Counted from the first letter of the stretch, positions 9,119 through 14,814 are shown. The stretch is DNA of 15,736 bases from an uncultured Muribaculaceae bacterium (GCA_910588065.1 CAJUPZ010000035.1:1-15736), one strand, 5' to 3'. A program made the numbers and translations. Notes: generated by a model not told the origin, from the sequence alone.

Positions 9119-9228
9119 TCATGTCATTGGTTTAATCCTGTGCTCGATAAAGGCGATTTCATCGTCATCGAGGCCGTATTTCTTTTACAGCTTGCGGTCA
9201 ATATTCTCGGCATCCTTGTATAGAGTCA
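9119..9228 (-). pseudogene. C-terminal fragment of a probable restriction-modification protein
   Basis: One frame on the minus strand reads KDAENIDRKL, a stop, then KKYGLDDDEIAFIEHRIKPM and a natural stop at 9119-9121. Endings of the form KYGLxxEEIxFIExxIKPM are typical of large restriction methylase/helicase proteins in Bacteroidetes (Eco57I/type ISP-like); I recall this by pattern, not by a search. The in-frame TAA sits where a Tyr codon would be expected. Only about 35 codons remain, 44 bases upstream of the DUF262 operon, so the island seems to have lost an earlier defence gene. Confidence 0.5.
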
Positions 9229-9316
9229 ACCGGCAAGTGCAAAATTAGACAATCTTTTTGAAAAACTCCTTTTTAGGGGTTCAGAAGCTCAATTTTTTTC
9301 TCGGACGTTCATTTAT
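9226..9316 (-). pseudogene. Fragment of an IS30-family transposase 3' end
   Basis: On the minus strand, INERPRKKLSF, a stop, TPKKEFFKKI and then, after a frame change, LSNFALAG with a stop at 9226-9228. NERPRKxL followed by TPxExF is the C-terminal signature of IS30-family transposases. One stop and one frameshift show decay. The tail motif recurs 117 bases to the right: 9227-9247 and 9344-9364 share 19 of 21 bases (both contain AAGTGCAAAATTA), as if two related IS ends lay side by side. Confidence 0.5.
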
Positions 9317-9397
9317 ATGATACTGATCATCATTATGTATAACCAACTGGGAAGTGCAAAATTAAAGAAAACACAATAAAACCAATTATTACAAACT

Positions 9398-9440
9398 TTT
9401 AAGGGTTATAGCTCTGATAGACAGAGATATAACCCTTAAA
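9398..9440. repeat. 13-bp stem hairpin at the right inner edge of the island
   Basis: TTTAAGGGTTATA (9398-9410) pairs perfectly with TATAACCCTTAAA (9428-9440). The 17-base loop contains a second small stem, CTCTG/CAGAG. Neither strand has a proper T run after it, so a plain terminator is doubtful. It lies 14 bases inside the right direct repeat copy and could end the HExxH operon, act as an operator for the DUF262 operon, or be a recombination site. The remaining bases of 9076-9532 outside the named relics show nothing recognisable. Confidence 0.7.
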
Positions 9441-9454
9441 GGTGACAAAGCTGG

Positions 9455-9621
9455 GAAAGTAGTAAAAAATAGTGAGAGCGGCAACAGTGGGGAGATACCT
9501 AACTTGATTGATGTGAGATTATTTAGCGGATTTCATCGGAGGCGTATGTATTTTGTCCATGAGTATGGTTTGCGGTGTGGCAGATAGGAGAGATTGTGTC
9601 CGTTTGCGTATGCCTCGCGCT
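9455..9621. repeat. Right copy of the perfect 167-bp direct repeat
   Basis: Identical to 4417-4583. Here the repeat is continuous with the intact HExxH gene (it covers the last 28 codons and part of another), so this side is the original gene. Its left edge carries the Tricorn promoter core pointing into the island: TTG at 9482-9484 and TACTTTCC at 9454-9461, a weaker -7 than the original because the final G is replaced. Confidence 0.97.
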
Positions 9622-9856
9622 CGAATGATATGTTCATGTAGGCGGCTTTTCGGTTTCTGTATTGCAATAGCCTGAACAGCCATTCGATAATGTAGAGGAT
9701 GTAGAATGGTATGAACAGGAGCTCGCGCTGCTGGGCGGTGTGTATGCGCTCGTGGTTTATGACATATTTGTCAATCCACGAGGTGTCTCTTGCCCAGAAG
9801 GTGCCGAACAGATTGACACATATACCTTTGGGTATGAGCGGACATCTGATGGTCAT
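9533..9856 (-). CDS. Small membrane-associated HExxH protein, putative metallopeptidase
   Basis: 107 residues from the ATG at 9854-9856, chosen because it starts 2 bases after the acetyltransferase stop (9859-9861); the longer frame back to 10081 only shadows that gene. Residues 35-39 are HERIH, an HExxH zinc motif, and FEREAYANGH (78-87) supplies acidic residues (Glu79/Glu81) that could be the third ligand, as in gluzincins. A hydrophobic stretch (LLFIPFYILYIIEWLFRLL, 46-64) suggests one membrane segment. It is much shorter than ordinary zinc peptidases, so catalysis is uncertain. It belongs to a small protein type I associate with Bacteroidetes, without a known substrate. Its 3' end was the target of the DUF262 island and is restored by the right repeat copy. 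Confidence 0.8.
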   Translation of the reverse strand: MTIRCPLIPKGICVNLFGTFWARDTSWIDKYVINHERIHTAQQRELLFIPFYILYIIEWLFRLLQYRNRKAAYMNISFEREAYANGHNLSYLPHRKPYSWTKYIRLR

Positions 9857-9858
9857 AA

Positions 9859-10380
9859 TCAGGACAGTATGAGGCGGAAGGCCAGGGTGGTGACACCGTC
9901 GAGGAGGTATTCGCCGATGGGTGAAAACCCGCATTTGCCGGCTACTTTGCGGGATGCGGTGTTGCGGGCATCGATAGTCAGGATAACGGATTGCAGGTGC
10001 AGGGTGTTTCGGCAGAATTGTATCAGCGCCTGCAGGGCTTCGGTTGCATAACCGTTGCCCCAGAGTGGGAGCCCGATCCAATATCCGATTTCGCGCTCAT
10101 GTGGCAGGGTGGTGTAGTGCTCATCGCCGGGAGGCACAAGCCCGATGCAACCTATTACTTCTCCAGAGTCTTTCAGAGCTACGGCAAAGTTGGTGCGGTT
10201 CGGGATGAAGTATTCTTTGATTACATTGCGGCTCATGTCGACAGATGTGTGCCGGGGCCATAAGGCCATGGAACTTACCCTGCTGTCGGAGGCGTATCTG
10301 TAAAGGTCTCCGGCATCATTTTCTGTCCATTGTCTCAGAATAAGCCGCGGAGTTTCGATAGTGAAGCTGCTGTCTGTCAT
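9859..10380 (-). CDS. GNAT family N-acetyltransferase, RimJ/RimL-like
   Basis: 173 residues. The opening IETPRLILRQWTENDAGDLY (8-27) is the usual start of RimJ/RimL-type acetyltransferases, and IGYWIGLPLWGNGYATEAL (98-116) is the acetyl-CoA binding motif A with its Gly-rich turn. The end (NTASRKVAGKCGFSPIGEY) matches motif B, with N..S.K...K.GF. Members acetylate protein N-termini, or small amines and antibiotics; nothing here fixes the substrate. The ATG is at 10378-10380, only 14 bases from a near-consensus -7 box, so the leader is very short. It is the first gene of a two-gene operon with the HExxH protein. Confidence 0.9.
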   Translation of the reverse strand: MTDSSFTIETPRLILRQWTENDAGDLYRYASDSRVSSMALWPRHTSVDMSRNVIKEYFIPNRTNFAVALKDSGEVIGCIGLVPPGDEHYTTLPHEREIGYWIGLPLWGNGYATEALQALIQFCRNTLHLQSVILTIDARNTASRKVAGKCGFSPIGEYLLDGVTTLAFRLILS

Positions 10381-10394
10381 GGGGGATTTTTTTG

Positions 10395-10426
10395 CAAAGA
10401 TAGCAAAAATGGGCGAAATGTCTCAA
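10395..10426 (-). promoter_or_regulatory. Promoter of the acetyltransferase operon
   Basis: TATCTTTG at 10395-10402 matches the Bacteroidetes -7 consensus TAnnTTTG exactly, and TTG at 10424-10426 lies 21 bases upstream. Transcription would start around 10388, giving a leader of roughly 8 bases. A 17-bp palindrome abuts the -33 box on its upstream side. Confidence 0.75.
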
Positions 10427-10429
10427 TGC

Positions 10430-10470
10430 CTTAATTTCGGCAATAAATCAAGATTATTGCCGAAATTAAG
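10430..10470. repeat. Perfect 17-bp inverted repeat upstream of the promoter
   Basis: CTTAATTTCGGCAATAA (10430-10446) and its exact complement (10454-10470) flank a 7-base loop (ATCAAGA). It begins 3 bases upstream of the -33 element of the acetyltransferase promoter. No T run follows on either strand, so an operator or a small palindromic repeat element is more likely than a terminator. From 10471 to 10789 I see no gene; a short ACCTC triple repeat occurs near 10590. Confidence 0.8.
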
Positions 10471-10789
10471 TTGCTGTAAGAGTTCGCTTGTCTTCACCCA
10501 ACTACCCGGAAATATATCTCGCCGTGTGGTTCCAAAATTATAAAACACCTCGCTGTGCACCCGTGTGAGCTGGATGGTGGGCGCCACATCACCTCACCTC
10601 ACCTCGCGCTGCGCGCTCGTTCTGGGCCACTACACAGTATATAATATGAGAACATTCCGTTAATGATGGTAGGCGCGAGATCAACGTTTACTTTGAATAC
10701 CGAGGACAGATTGACCTTGAAGATTGCACAAGCCGAAAAAACGGGCAGCTGTTCAGCGGAGTTAAAATTCAGGTTGACTGAAATAGGGA

Positions 10790-10829
10790 AGTCCATAACT
10801 TGTTGATATTTTTAGCGAAGTTATGGACT
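10790..10829. repeat. Perfect 12-bp inverted repeat
   Basis: AGTCCATAACTT (10790-10801) pairs perfectly with AAGTTATGGACT (10818-10829) around a 16-base spacer. It lies 27 bases beyond the stop codon of the orphan gene at 10856-11245. The AT-rich 16-base spacer and lack of a T run argue against a simple terminator; a recombinase or repressor site is possible. Confidence 0.7.
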
Positions 10830-10855
10830 ATATGATGGTTGCGAAAAGACGCTAC

Positions 10856-11245
10856 TTAATTTGAATAATTTGCTATTGCTGAAATAGCATTCTCAAATAA
10901 GGCTTTAATTTGCTCTGGACTGTCAAACGCATAACTTGCACCAGAAAGATTGGTATTTAAATTAATGAACCATTTAGCTTCTTCCTCTCCTTTTTTATTT
11001 CGCGAGATATAAAAACCAAATCTAAAGTCATCTTTAGTGGTAAACTTTTCCTCTATATAATCTGCATTGCCAAGACCATTTGTAATAGATTTTTTTTCAT
11101 TTTGCAATGATTTGAAATTTTGTCTTTGCAAAGACACCCATTTTCGGCGACATATCAAAGGAAAGTCGATTTTGAAAAATATATTCAGTTTTTCACTTGG
11201 AAGCATAGAATATTTTATCACATCCGCGCTCCGCGGCTGAATCAA
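10856..11245 (-). CDS. Orphan AT-rich hypothetical protein
   Basis: 129 residues from the first ATG; I do not recognise it. The C-terminal 85 residues look like genuine coding sequence (FRFGFYISRNKKGEEEAKW and DSPEQIKALFENAI are well-balanced, soluble, mixed alpha/beta in character). The first 13 residues look less natural and are crossed by a GC-rich palindrome, so the true start may be the ATG at 11204-11206 (MLPSEKLN), or the gene may be the truncated 3' end of a longer one. No signal peptide or membrane segment. Its base composition is clearly lower in GC than the backbone, and it stands alone between palindromes, which suggests horizontal origin. Confidence 0.55.
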   Translation of the reverse strand: MIQPRSADVIKYSMLPSEKLNIFFKIDFPLICRRKWVSLQRQNFKSLQNEKKSITNGLGNADYIEEKFTTKDDFRFGFYISRNKKGEEEAKWFINLNTNLSGASYAFDSPEQIKALFENAISAIANYSN

Positions 11246-11294
11246 GGAATCGTCGTACCATCCGGAGGACAGTCCCTTTATTATTTATATACGC

Positions 11295-11318
11295 CTGATG
11301 GACATATATGTTCATCAG
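11295..11318. repeat. 24-bp near-perfect palindrome
   Basis: CTGATGGACATA (11295-11306) is mirrored by TATGTTCATCAG (11307-11318) with one G/T mismatch. Flanking bases ACGCCT (11291-11296) and AGGCGT (11330-11335) are also complementary, and a TTTTATTT run follows on the plus strand, so this could end a rightward transcript. The rest of 11246-11372 shows no convincing gene. Confidence 0.5.
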
Positions 11319-11372
11319 CCTACGCTCCGAGGCGTTTTATTTGAGTTTATTGTCGATTGCTTCTATTTCATG

Positions 11373-11433
11373 TTCCCCGGTAATTTTGCATTATTCTCCA
11401 ACGAGCGGAGAATAATGCAAAATAACCGGGGAA
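11373..11433. repeat. 27-bp stem hairpin downstream of the integrase gene
   Basis: The arms 11373-11399 and 11407-11433 are complementary at 26 of 27 positions (the mismatch lies next to GGT/ACC), with a 7-base loop AACGAGC. It lies 77 bases beyond the integrase stop codon. No T run follows on the minus strand, so it is not a standard terminator. CCGGTTATTTT-type bases recur near the integrase stop (11504-11514). It is a candidate element boundary or recombination site. Confidence 0.75.
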
Positions 11434-11509
11434 AATCGGATTTTACGGGAGATTGACATATGAACAGTGTTCCCAAAGGAGTCGTGGAATGCTATATAGG
11501 GAAATCCGG

Positions 11510-12637
11510 TTATTTTTTCAAAAGGTCGTATCCCTTGATGACGCTCGTCTGAAGCACCCGGGCGTATTTCTCGGTCATTGTCACGTTGGAATGGGCGAGC
11601 ATCTTGCTCACAGTCTCGATACCCACGCCCTTTGTCAACGCCCACGTTGCAAACGTGTGGCGGCCGACGTGCATTGTCAGGTTGATGTGCAGCTTGGCAA
11701 GGTTGGCGATTATCTTCAACTGGTCGTTGCATTTCTGGTTGCTCATCAGATTGAGGTCGTAATTATACTTTTTCAGTATGGCTATCGCCTTAGGCAACAG
11801 CACAATCGTATAGGGCATACCGGTTTTCAGACGCTTGTCGCGTATGCAGTAGTCCTCGCCCTGCCTGAACACGTCCGACTTCTTGATCTTCACAAGGTCG
11901 GAGTACGCCAGCCCCGTGTAGCATGAAAATATGAACATATCGCGCACTTTCTCAGTCATGCCGTAGAGTTCGAGGGCTTCCACGCGGTCACGTTCCTCCT
12001 CGGTAAGGAATTTTATCCCCTCCGATTTTCCACGCGAAATCCTCATGCCGTCGTAGGGGTTGGACTCCAGCTTCTCAAACGGTATCGCCTCCACGATATA
12101 GGGTTTGAGTCGTTTGTGATAGCCATGAACCGAGGCCTGGGCTGTCACACGCTTGCGTATGAAATCGTCCCATAATCTGATATTCTTCGGTGTGAGGTCG
12201 CTGAAAAAGCGTATCAGCCCGAAGTCGCGCAGGCAGTTGAGCATGACCTTGTGCTGCTTGCGTGTTGACTCCGTGACAGGGCGCATGTCGATACGTCCCT
12301 CCAGCCAGTCGAGGAAACTTGCCGACGAACCCTGCAACTTTATTTTCTTGACCTTTTTGAGAAGCGACAGGTCGTATTCGCCCTTTGTCGAGGCTATGGA
12401 CGACATCTTTTCATGGATACCGTCATAGACACGGCGTATCTGTTCGTTCAGATGGTCGGCCTGAGGGTGGTTGACCACTTCCTTGCCGCTCCACTGCTGT
12501 TTGAGGACAGCGACGCCGGTGGAGAGACGGACGCGCTCACGGTTGTACGACACCTCGATCTCAACGGTGCCGGGATTGACGGCCGATGCCTTCTTGCGGC
12601 GGTCGAAAACAATCTTGATCTGTGGTATTCCTGCCAT
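11510..12637 (-). CDS. Tyrosine recombinase (Bacteroidetes integrase)
   Basis: 375 residues with the three-part integrase plan: an N-terminal arm-binding domain (KIVFDRRKKASAV opening, about 1-90), a SAM-like core-binding domain (about 100-200) and a catalytic domain. The catalytic residues seen are Lys271 (RLKTG), His323 and Arg326 (HVGRH), His349 (LAHSN) and Tyr358 (EKYARVL). The first catalytic arginine is replaced: the usual TGLRxSD is TGLAYSD (Ala244). Loss of Arg I is known from Bacteroides integrases such as IntDOT, so it does not imply inactivity. The ATG at 12635-12637 begins MAGIPQIKI. Upstream lie clustered GTACCAC motifs that may be its arm sites and may also tie its own expression to binding. 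The product would integrate and excise the element to which the right part of the window belongs. Confidence 0.93.
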   Translation of the reverse strand: MAGIPQIKIVFDRRKKASAVNPGTVEIEVSYNRERVRLSTGVAVLKQQWSGKEVVNHPQADHLNEQIRRVYDGIHEKMSSIASTKGEYDLSLLKKVKKIKLQGSSASFLDWLEGRIDMRPVTESTRKQHKVMLNCLRDFGLIRFFSDLTPKNIRLWDDFIRKRVTAQASVHGYHKRLKPYIVEAIPFEKLESNPYDGMRISRGKSEGIKFLTEEERDRVEALELYGMTEKVRDMFIFSCYTGLAYSDLVKIKKSDVFRQGEDYCIRDKRLKTGMPYTIVLLPKAIAILKKYNYDLNLMSNQKCNDQLKIIANLAKLHINLTMHVGRHTFATWALTKGVGIETVSKMLAHSNVTMTEKYARVLQTSVIKGYDLLKK

Positions 12638-12679
12638 AAGTAAAAGATTTTAAGAATGATACATTAAAATTTCTCGTGA

Positions 12680-12952
12680 TGTGGTACACGAAAAAGCGTG
12701 TACCACAAATTCCGGGAAATGTACCACACGTGTACCACATACCATTCCAACGCATCCGGCAACGAGGCTGTTGCACGCCCCGAATCTTTTGGAAACATTT
12801 AGCACAAAATAGCAAATATCAGAGAGTTGGCACTCTAAACAGGCTCCGGACGCTATGGCAAGACCGGGGCAGGAGACAACGGCTGATATTTGATGGAAAT
12901 GCCGGTACATTTGTGGTACTTTTTTGTGGTACATTCACTAAATCTGTACCAA
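12680..12952. promoter_or_regulatory. Two clusters of GTACCAC motifs, probable integrase arm sites
   Basis: GTACCAC or its complement GTGGTAC occurs at 12681-12687, 12700-12706, 12721-12727, 12732-12738, 12913-12919 and 12926-12932, with weaker forms at 12904-12908 and 12946-12952. The first two form a perfect 11-bp hairpin (12680-12690 with 12697-12707). Copies at 12721 and 12732 are 11 bases apart, about one helical turn; those at 12913 and 12926 are 13 apart and point the other way. The plan of two inverted clusters around a 175-base middle, next to an integrase, fits arm-type binding sites around an attachment core. The core itself is not identified. Confidence 0.65.
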
Positions 12953-13024
12953 AGATAATGTGCTAAATCCGAACTAACAAATGCTAACTTTGGCTATCGG
13001 CAGGAAATGCAGTTTGTGCTAAAT
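12797..13024. repeat. Three copies of TGTGCTAAAT
   Basis: The 10-mer occurs as TGTGCTAAAT at 12959-12968 and 13015-13024, and as its complement ATTTAGCACA at 12797-12806. Related GCTAAC strings follow near 12983 and 13053. Together with the GTACCAC clusters they make 12680-13060 a compact array of binding-site-like motifs. No gene is convincing in 12638-13085. Confidence 0.55.
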
Positions 13025-13085
13025 CTTTCTAAATCAAGATTTTATAAAATTGCTAACACTTGCGCATCAGTCACTTACGGGTACG

Positions 13086-13112
13086 AAAAAAGAGCCACTG
13101 AAAAGTGACCCT
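13086..13112 (-). terminator. Rho-independent terminator of the ATPase gene
   Basis: Read on the minus strand, AGGGTCACT (13112-13104), loop TTTC, then AGTGGCTCT (13099-13091) form a 9-bp stem with two G-T pairs, followed by TTTTTT. It lies about 220 bases after the ATPase stop and shields the integrase control region from read-through. Between it and the gene (13113-13332) I see only a weak hairpin, CGTGAGT/ACTCACG at 13153-13197. Confidence 0.7.
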
Positions 13113-13332
13113 TCTGTGATCCGCCTGGAGCCATTAAACTCCGACGCTGTATCGTGAGTATCAGGGAGTTATGAAAAGTCATCTGTTGTGACTCACGCAT
13201 ATCTCACGCTCATACTTCAATGTTCTTCACCGGAATGCAATTCCGATATTACAAAGTTAATAAATTATTCCCAATCCGCCATCGCTCAGCGCGTTAAAAA
13301 TCCTTTGGTCTATCCTTAGCGCGACTGGTGGA

Positions 13333-14646
13333 TTACGATTCCATATCATCAAGTGAAAGACCTACATAGCCGACTTTCCATCCTTTCTGTTTCCGGCAGA
13401 TGGTTTCGGACTTCGCTTCAAGTTTGTGGAGGTCTATCCGGCTCTTGTTCCGTTTGATCTCGCCGATGATGATTTCTCGGTCTGCCTCATTTACGGCAAT
13501 CAGGTCAATCTCGTTGCGACCGTCTTTTTCCCAATAGTTCGTCACGATGTTGTAGAGTCCGGTTTCGCGGTAGAACTGACGGAAGTAGCGTTCAAGTATC
13601 CAACCGGAGAATGTGTCGTAGTCAGCACCAACTTTCTCGCGTACATAATTCAGGTTGCCGATTTCCACAGCACTGCGGTATTTATAGATGAACCGGAACC
13701 AGAAGTTGAGGAAATTGTCTTTGATACCGTATTTCACATTGCGGCTTCCCGGTGCGGCAAGATATGGGCGATAGCGGTAAAGAAGGTCGTAGGTGTTTTC
13801 GAGTTTGTCAAGATAACCTCCGGCCTCAATGCCGGTATAGGATTTGATCTCTCCTCGCTCGTTGAATCCTGATGCTATTGCGGAAAGGATTGAAAAATAG
13901 TTGCCGTAGTCCTTGCCGAACTCATCAGACAGCAGTTCCTTTCCCTCCTCAATAAAATAGGAGCCAAAAGAGAGTACTGAATCCAGAATCTTATCCTTTG
14001 TGAAAGCTCCGGCCTGCACTAACTGTTCGACATATTTGGCGACACCACCTGTTATCATATACATGGCCAACAAGTCGTCCGGAGTATAATCGGGATAGTT
14101 GTCGTTCATAATCTCGCGCAGTGTCCGCAGTGGAAATTCACGCAGACGCATTCGTGAAGTTGCACGTCCATAAAGAGGTTCCTTGCGATCATCGAAGATT
14201 TTGGTCATCATCGAGTACAAAGAGCCGCATATTATAAGGTTTATCCTTGCTTCCTGTTTATTGGAGTCCCATACATTCTGCATCTCGCTGAAGAAAGCCT
14301 CGTTAACATACTTGAAGTTCTGAAATTCATCGAACACAAGCGTGAAGTGTCGGCGTTTGGCAATCTGCATTATGGCAGAGAATAGCTTTGCCATGCTTGT
14401 AAATTCGCCAATCTCCTCCCCGAGACGGTCACGGATGGTATCGGCAAGCTCAGCACAAAGGAGAGTCTCGCTTTTCCTCGCTACAAAGAAGTAAATCATA
14501 TCGTCCGCGCCATAAGCGTGCTTTATAAGCGTGGTTTTGCCTATGCGTCGGCGACCGGTGATTACTGTCATCTGCGCATATTGCCTTGATGTTTCCTCAA
14601 TCTTTCTGAGCGTCTGTGTTTCTATTTCTCTATCGTAGAATTTCAT
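13333..14646 (-). CDS. Archaeal-type P-loop ATPase with DUF234 PD-(D/E)XK tail
   Basis: 437 residues. Walker A is GRRRIGKTTL (31-40) and Walker B LVFDEFQN (103-110, Asp106-Glu107), followed by a sensor-like IICGSLYSMM. This is the archaeal ATPase family (PF01637 type) common in Bacteroidetes. A winged-helix-like middle leads to the DUF234 region, whose end has a nuclease-like pattern: NEIDLIA (Glu379, Asp381) then IIGEIKRNK (Glu396, Lys398), as in PD-(D/E)XK enzymes. Members are abundant, often on mobile DNA, and their role is unsettled; I cannot say whether it cuts nucleic acid. It stands alone with its own promoter, a palindromic operator at its start site and a terminator, so it is a self-contained unit probably controlled by a repressor or by itself. 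Confidence 0.9.
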   Translation of the reverse strand: MKFYDREIETQTLRKIEETSRQYAQMTVITGRRRIGKTTLIKHAYGADDMIYFFVARKSETLLCAELADTIRDRLGEEIGEFTSMAKLFSAIMQIAKRRHFTLVFDEFQNFKYVNEAFFSEMQNVWDSNKQEARINLIICGSLYSMMTKIFDDRKEPLYGRATSRMRLREFPLRTLREIMNDNYPDYTPDDLLAMYMITGGVAKYVEQLVQAGAFTKDKILDSVLSFGSYFIEEGKELLSDEFGKDYGNYFSILSAIASGFNERGEIKSYTGIEAGGYLDKLENTYDLLYRYRPYLAAPGSRNVKYGIKDNFLNFWFRFIYKYRSAVEIGNLNYVREKVGADYDTFSGWILERYFRQFYRETGLYNIVTNYWEKDGRNEIDLIAVNEADREIIIGEIKRNKSRIDLHKLEAKSETICRKQKGWKVGYVGLSLDDMES

Positions 14647-14652
14647 ATTACT

Positions 14653-14681
14653 GCAACGGCTGTTACTGTAACCGCCGTTGC
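14653..14681. promoter_or_regulatory. 29-bp palindromic operator at the ATPase start site
   Basis: GCAACGGC (14653-14660) pairs with GCCGTTGC (14674-14681), then one T/C mismatch, then GTTAC (14662-14666) with GTAAC (14668-14672) around a central T at 14667. It fills the space between the -7 box, which it touches at 14681, and the start codon at 14646. That position is where a dimeric repressor would block transcription; as RNA it would make a leader hairpin. Confidence 0.7.
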
Positions 14682-14712
14682 AAAGTTATATAAAAAACAT
14701 AAGACAACAAAA
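14681..14712 (-). promoter_or_regulatory. Promoter of the ATPase gene
   Basis: TAACTTTG at 14681-14688 matches the Bacteroidetes -7 consensus exactly, and TTTTG at 14708-14712 lies 19 bases upstream as the -33 box. Confidence 0.75.
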
Positions 14713-14814
14713 TTTTACAATATCGGCCAACAGATTATTTAAAGTTAAAACTCCGGAGAGAAGCGACGGCACTATTTAATATATCCAAAGGATTCATAGT
14801 TTGTTCGGCTATTA

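Larger units (their letters stand above)
4417..9454. mobile_element. 5.0-kb DUF262 island inserted at the 3' end of a gene
   Basis: Removing 5038 bases (one repeat copy plus the unique segment) restores a simple arrangement: HExxH gene, short spacer, Tricorn promoter. The unique part is visibly AT-richer than the Tricorn gene and carries two DUF262 genes plus fragments of a restriction-like gene and an IS30-type transposase. No integrase or intact transposase lies inside. Duplication of a gene's 3' end at both borders resembles genomic islands that restore their target gene, but 167 perfect bases also fit a single crossover of a circle that carried homology to this locus. Confidence 0.65.

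Noticed and set aside
9533..10081. Long 182-residue form of the HExxH protein
   Set aside because: Its first 75 residues lie opposite frame to the acetyltransferase gene and are Pro/Arg/His-rich shadow sequence; the ATG at 9856, 2 bases after that gene's stop, is the natural start.
10423..10587. 54-residue minus-strand frame from a GTG (ends LLPKLRH)
   Set aside because: It runs through the 17-bp palindrome and overlaps the acetyltransferase promoter; palindromic DNA gives mirrored residues (LNFG...LPKL). No support as a gene.
10599..10796. 65-residue minus-strand frame
   Set aside because: Its start codon lies in the arm of an inverted repeat, it has no leader or neighbour gene, and the sequence is not recognisable.
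11120..11344. Plus-strand frame ending in SLYYLYTPDGHICSS and a basic tail
   Set aside because: It overlaps the better minus-strand gene over its first half. The last 35 codons could be a relic of a truncated gene, but I cannot support this.
12676..12966. Open frames on both strands upstream of the integrase (also 12650-12934, minus)
   Set aside because: They run through the repeated GTACCAC motifs, have odd composition (many Cys, Trp, Arg) and resemble no protein; better explained as binding-site DNA.
13113..13175. Possible tRNA 3' end or attachment site (GTGATCCGCCTGGAG block)
   Set aside because: The start resembles a tRNA acceptor and T-stem read in reverse, but there is no T-loop consensus, no anticodon arm and no cloverleaf.
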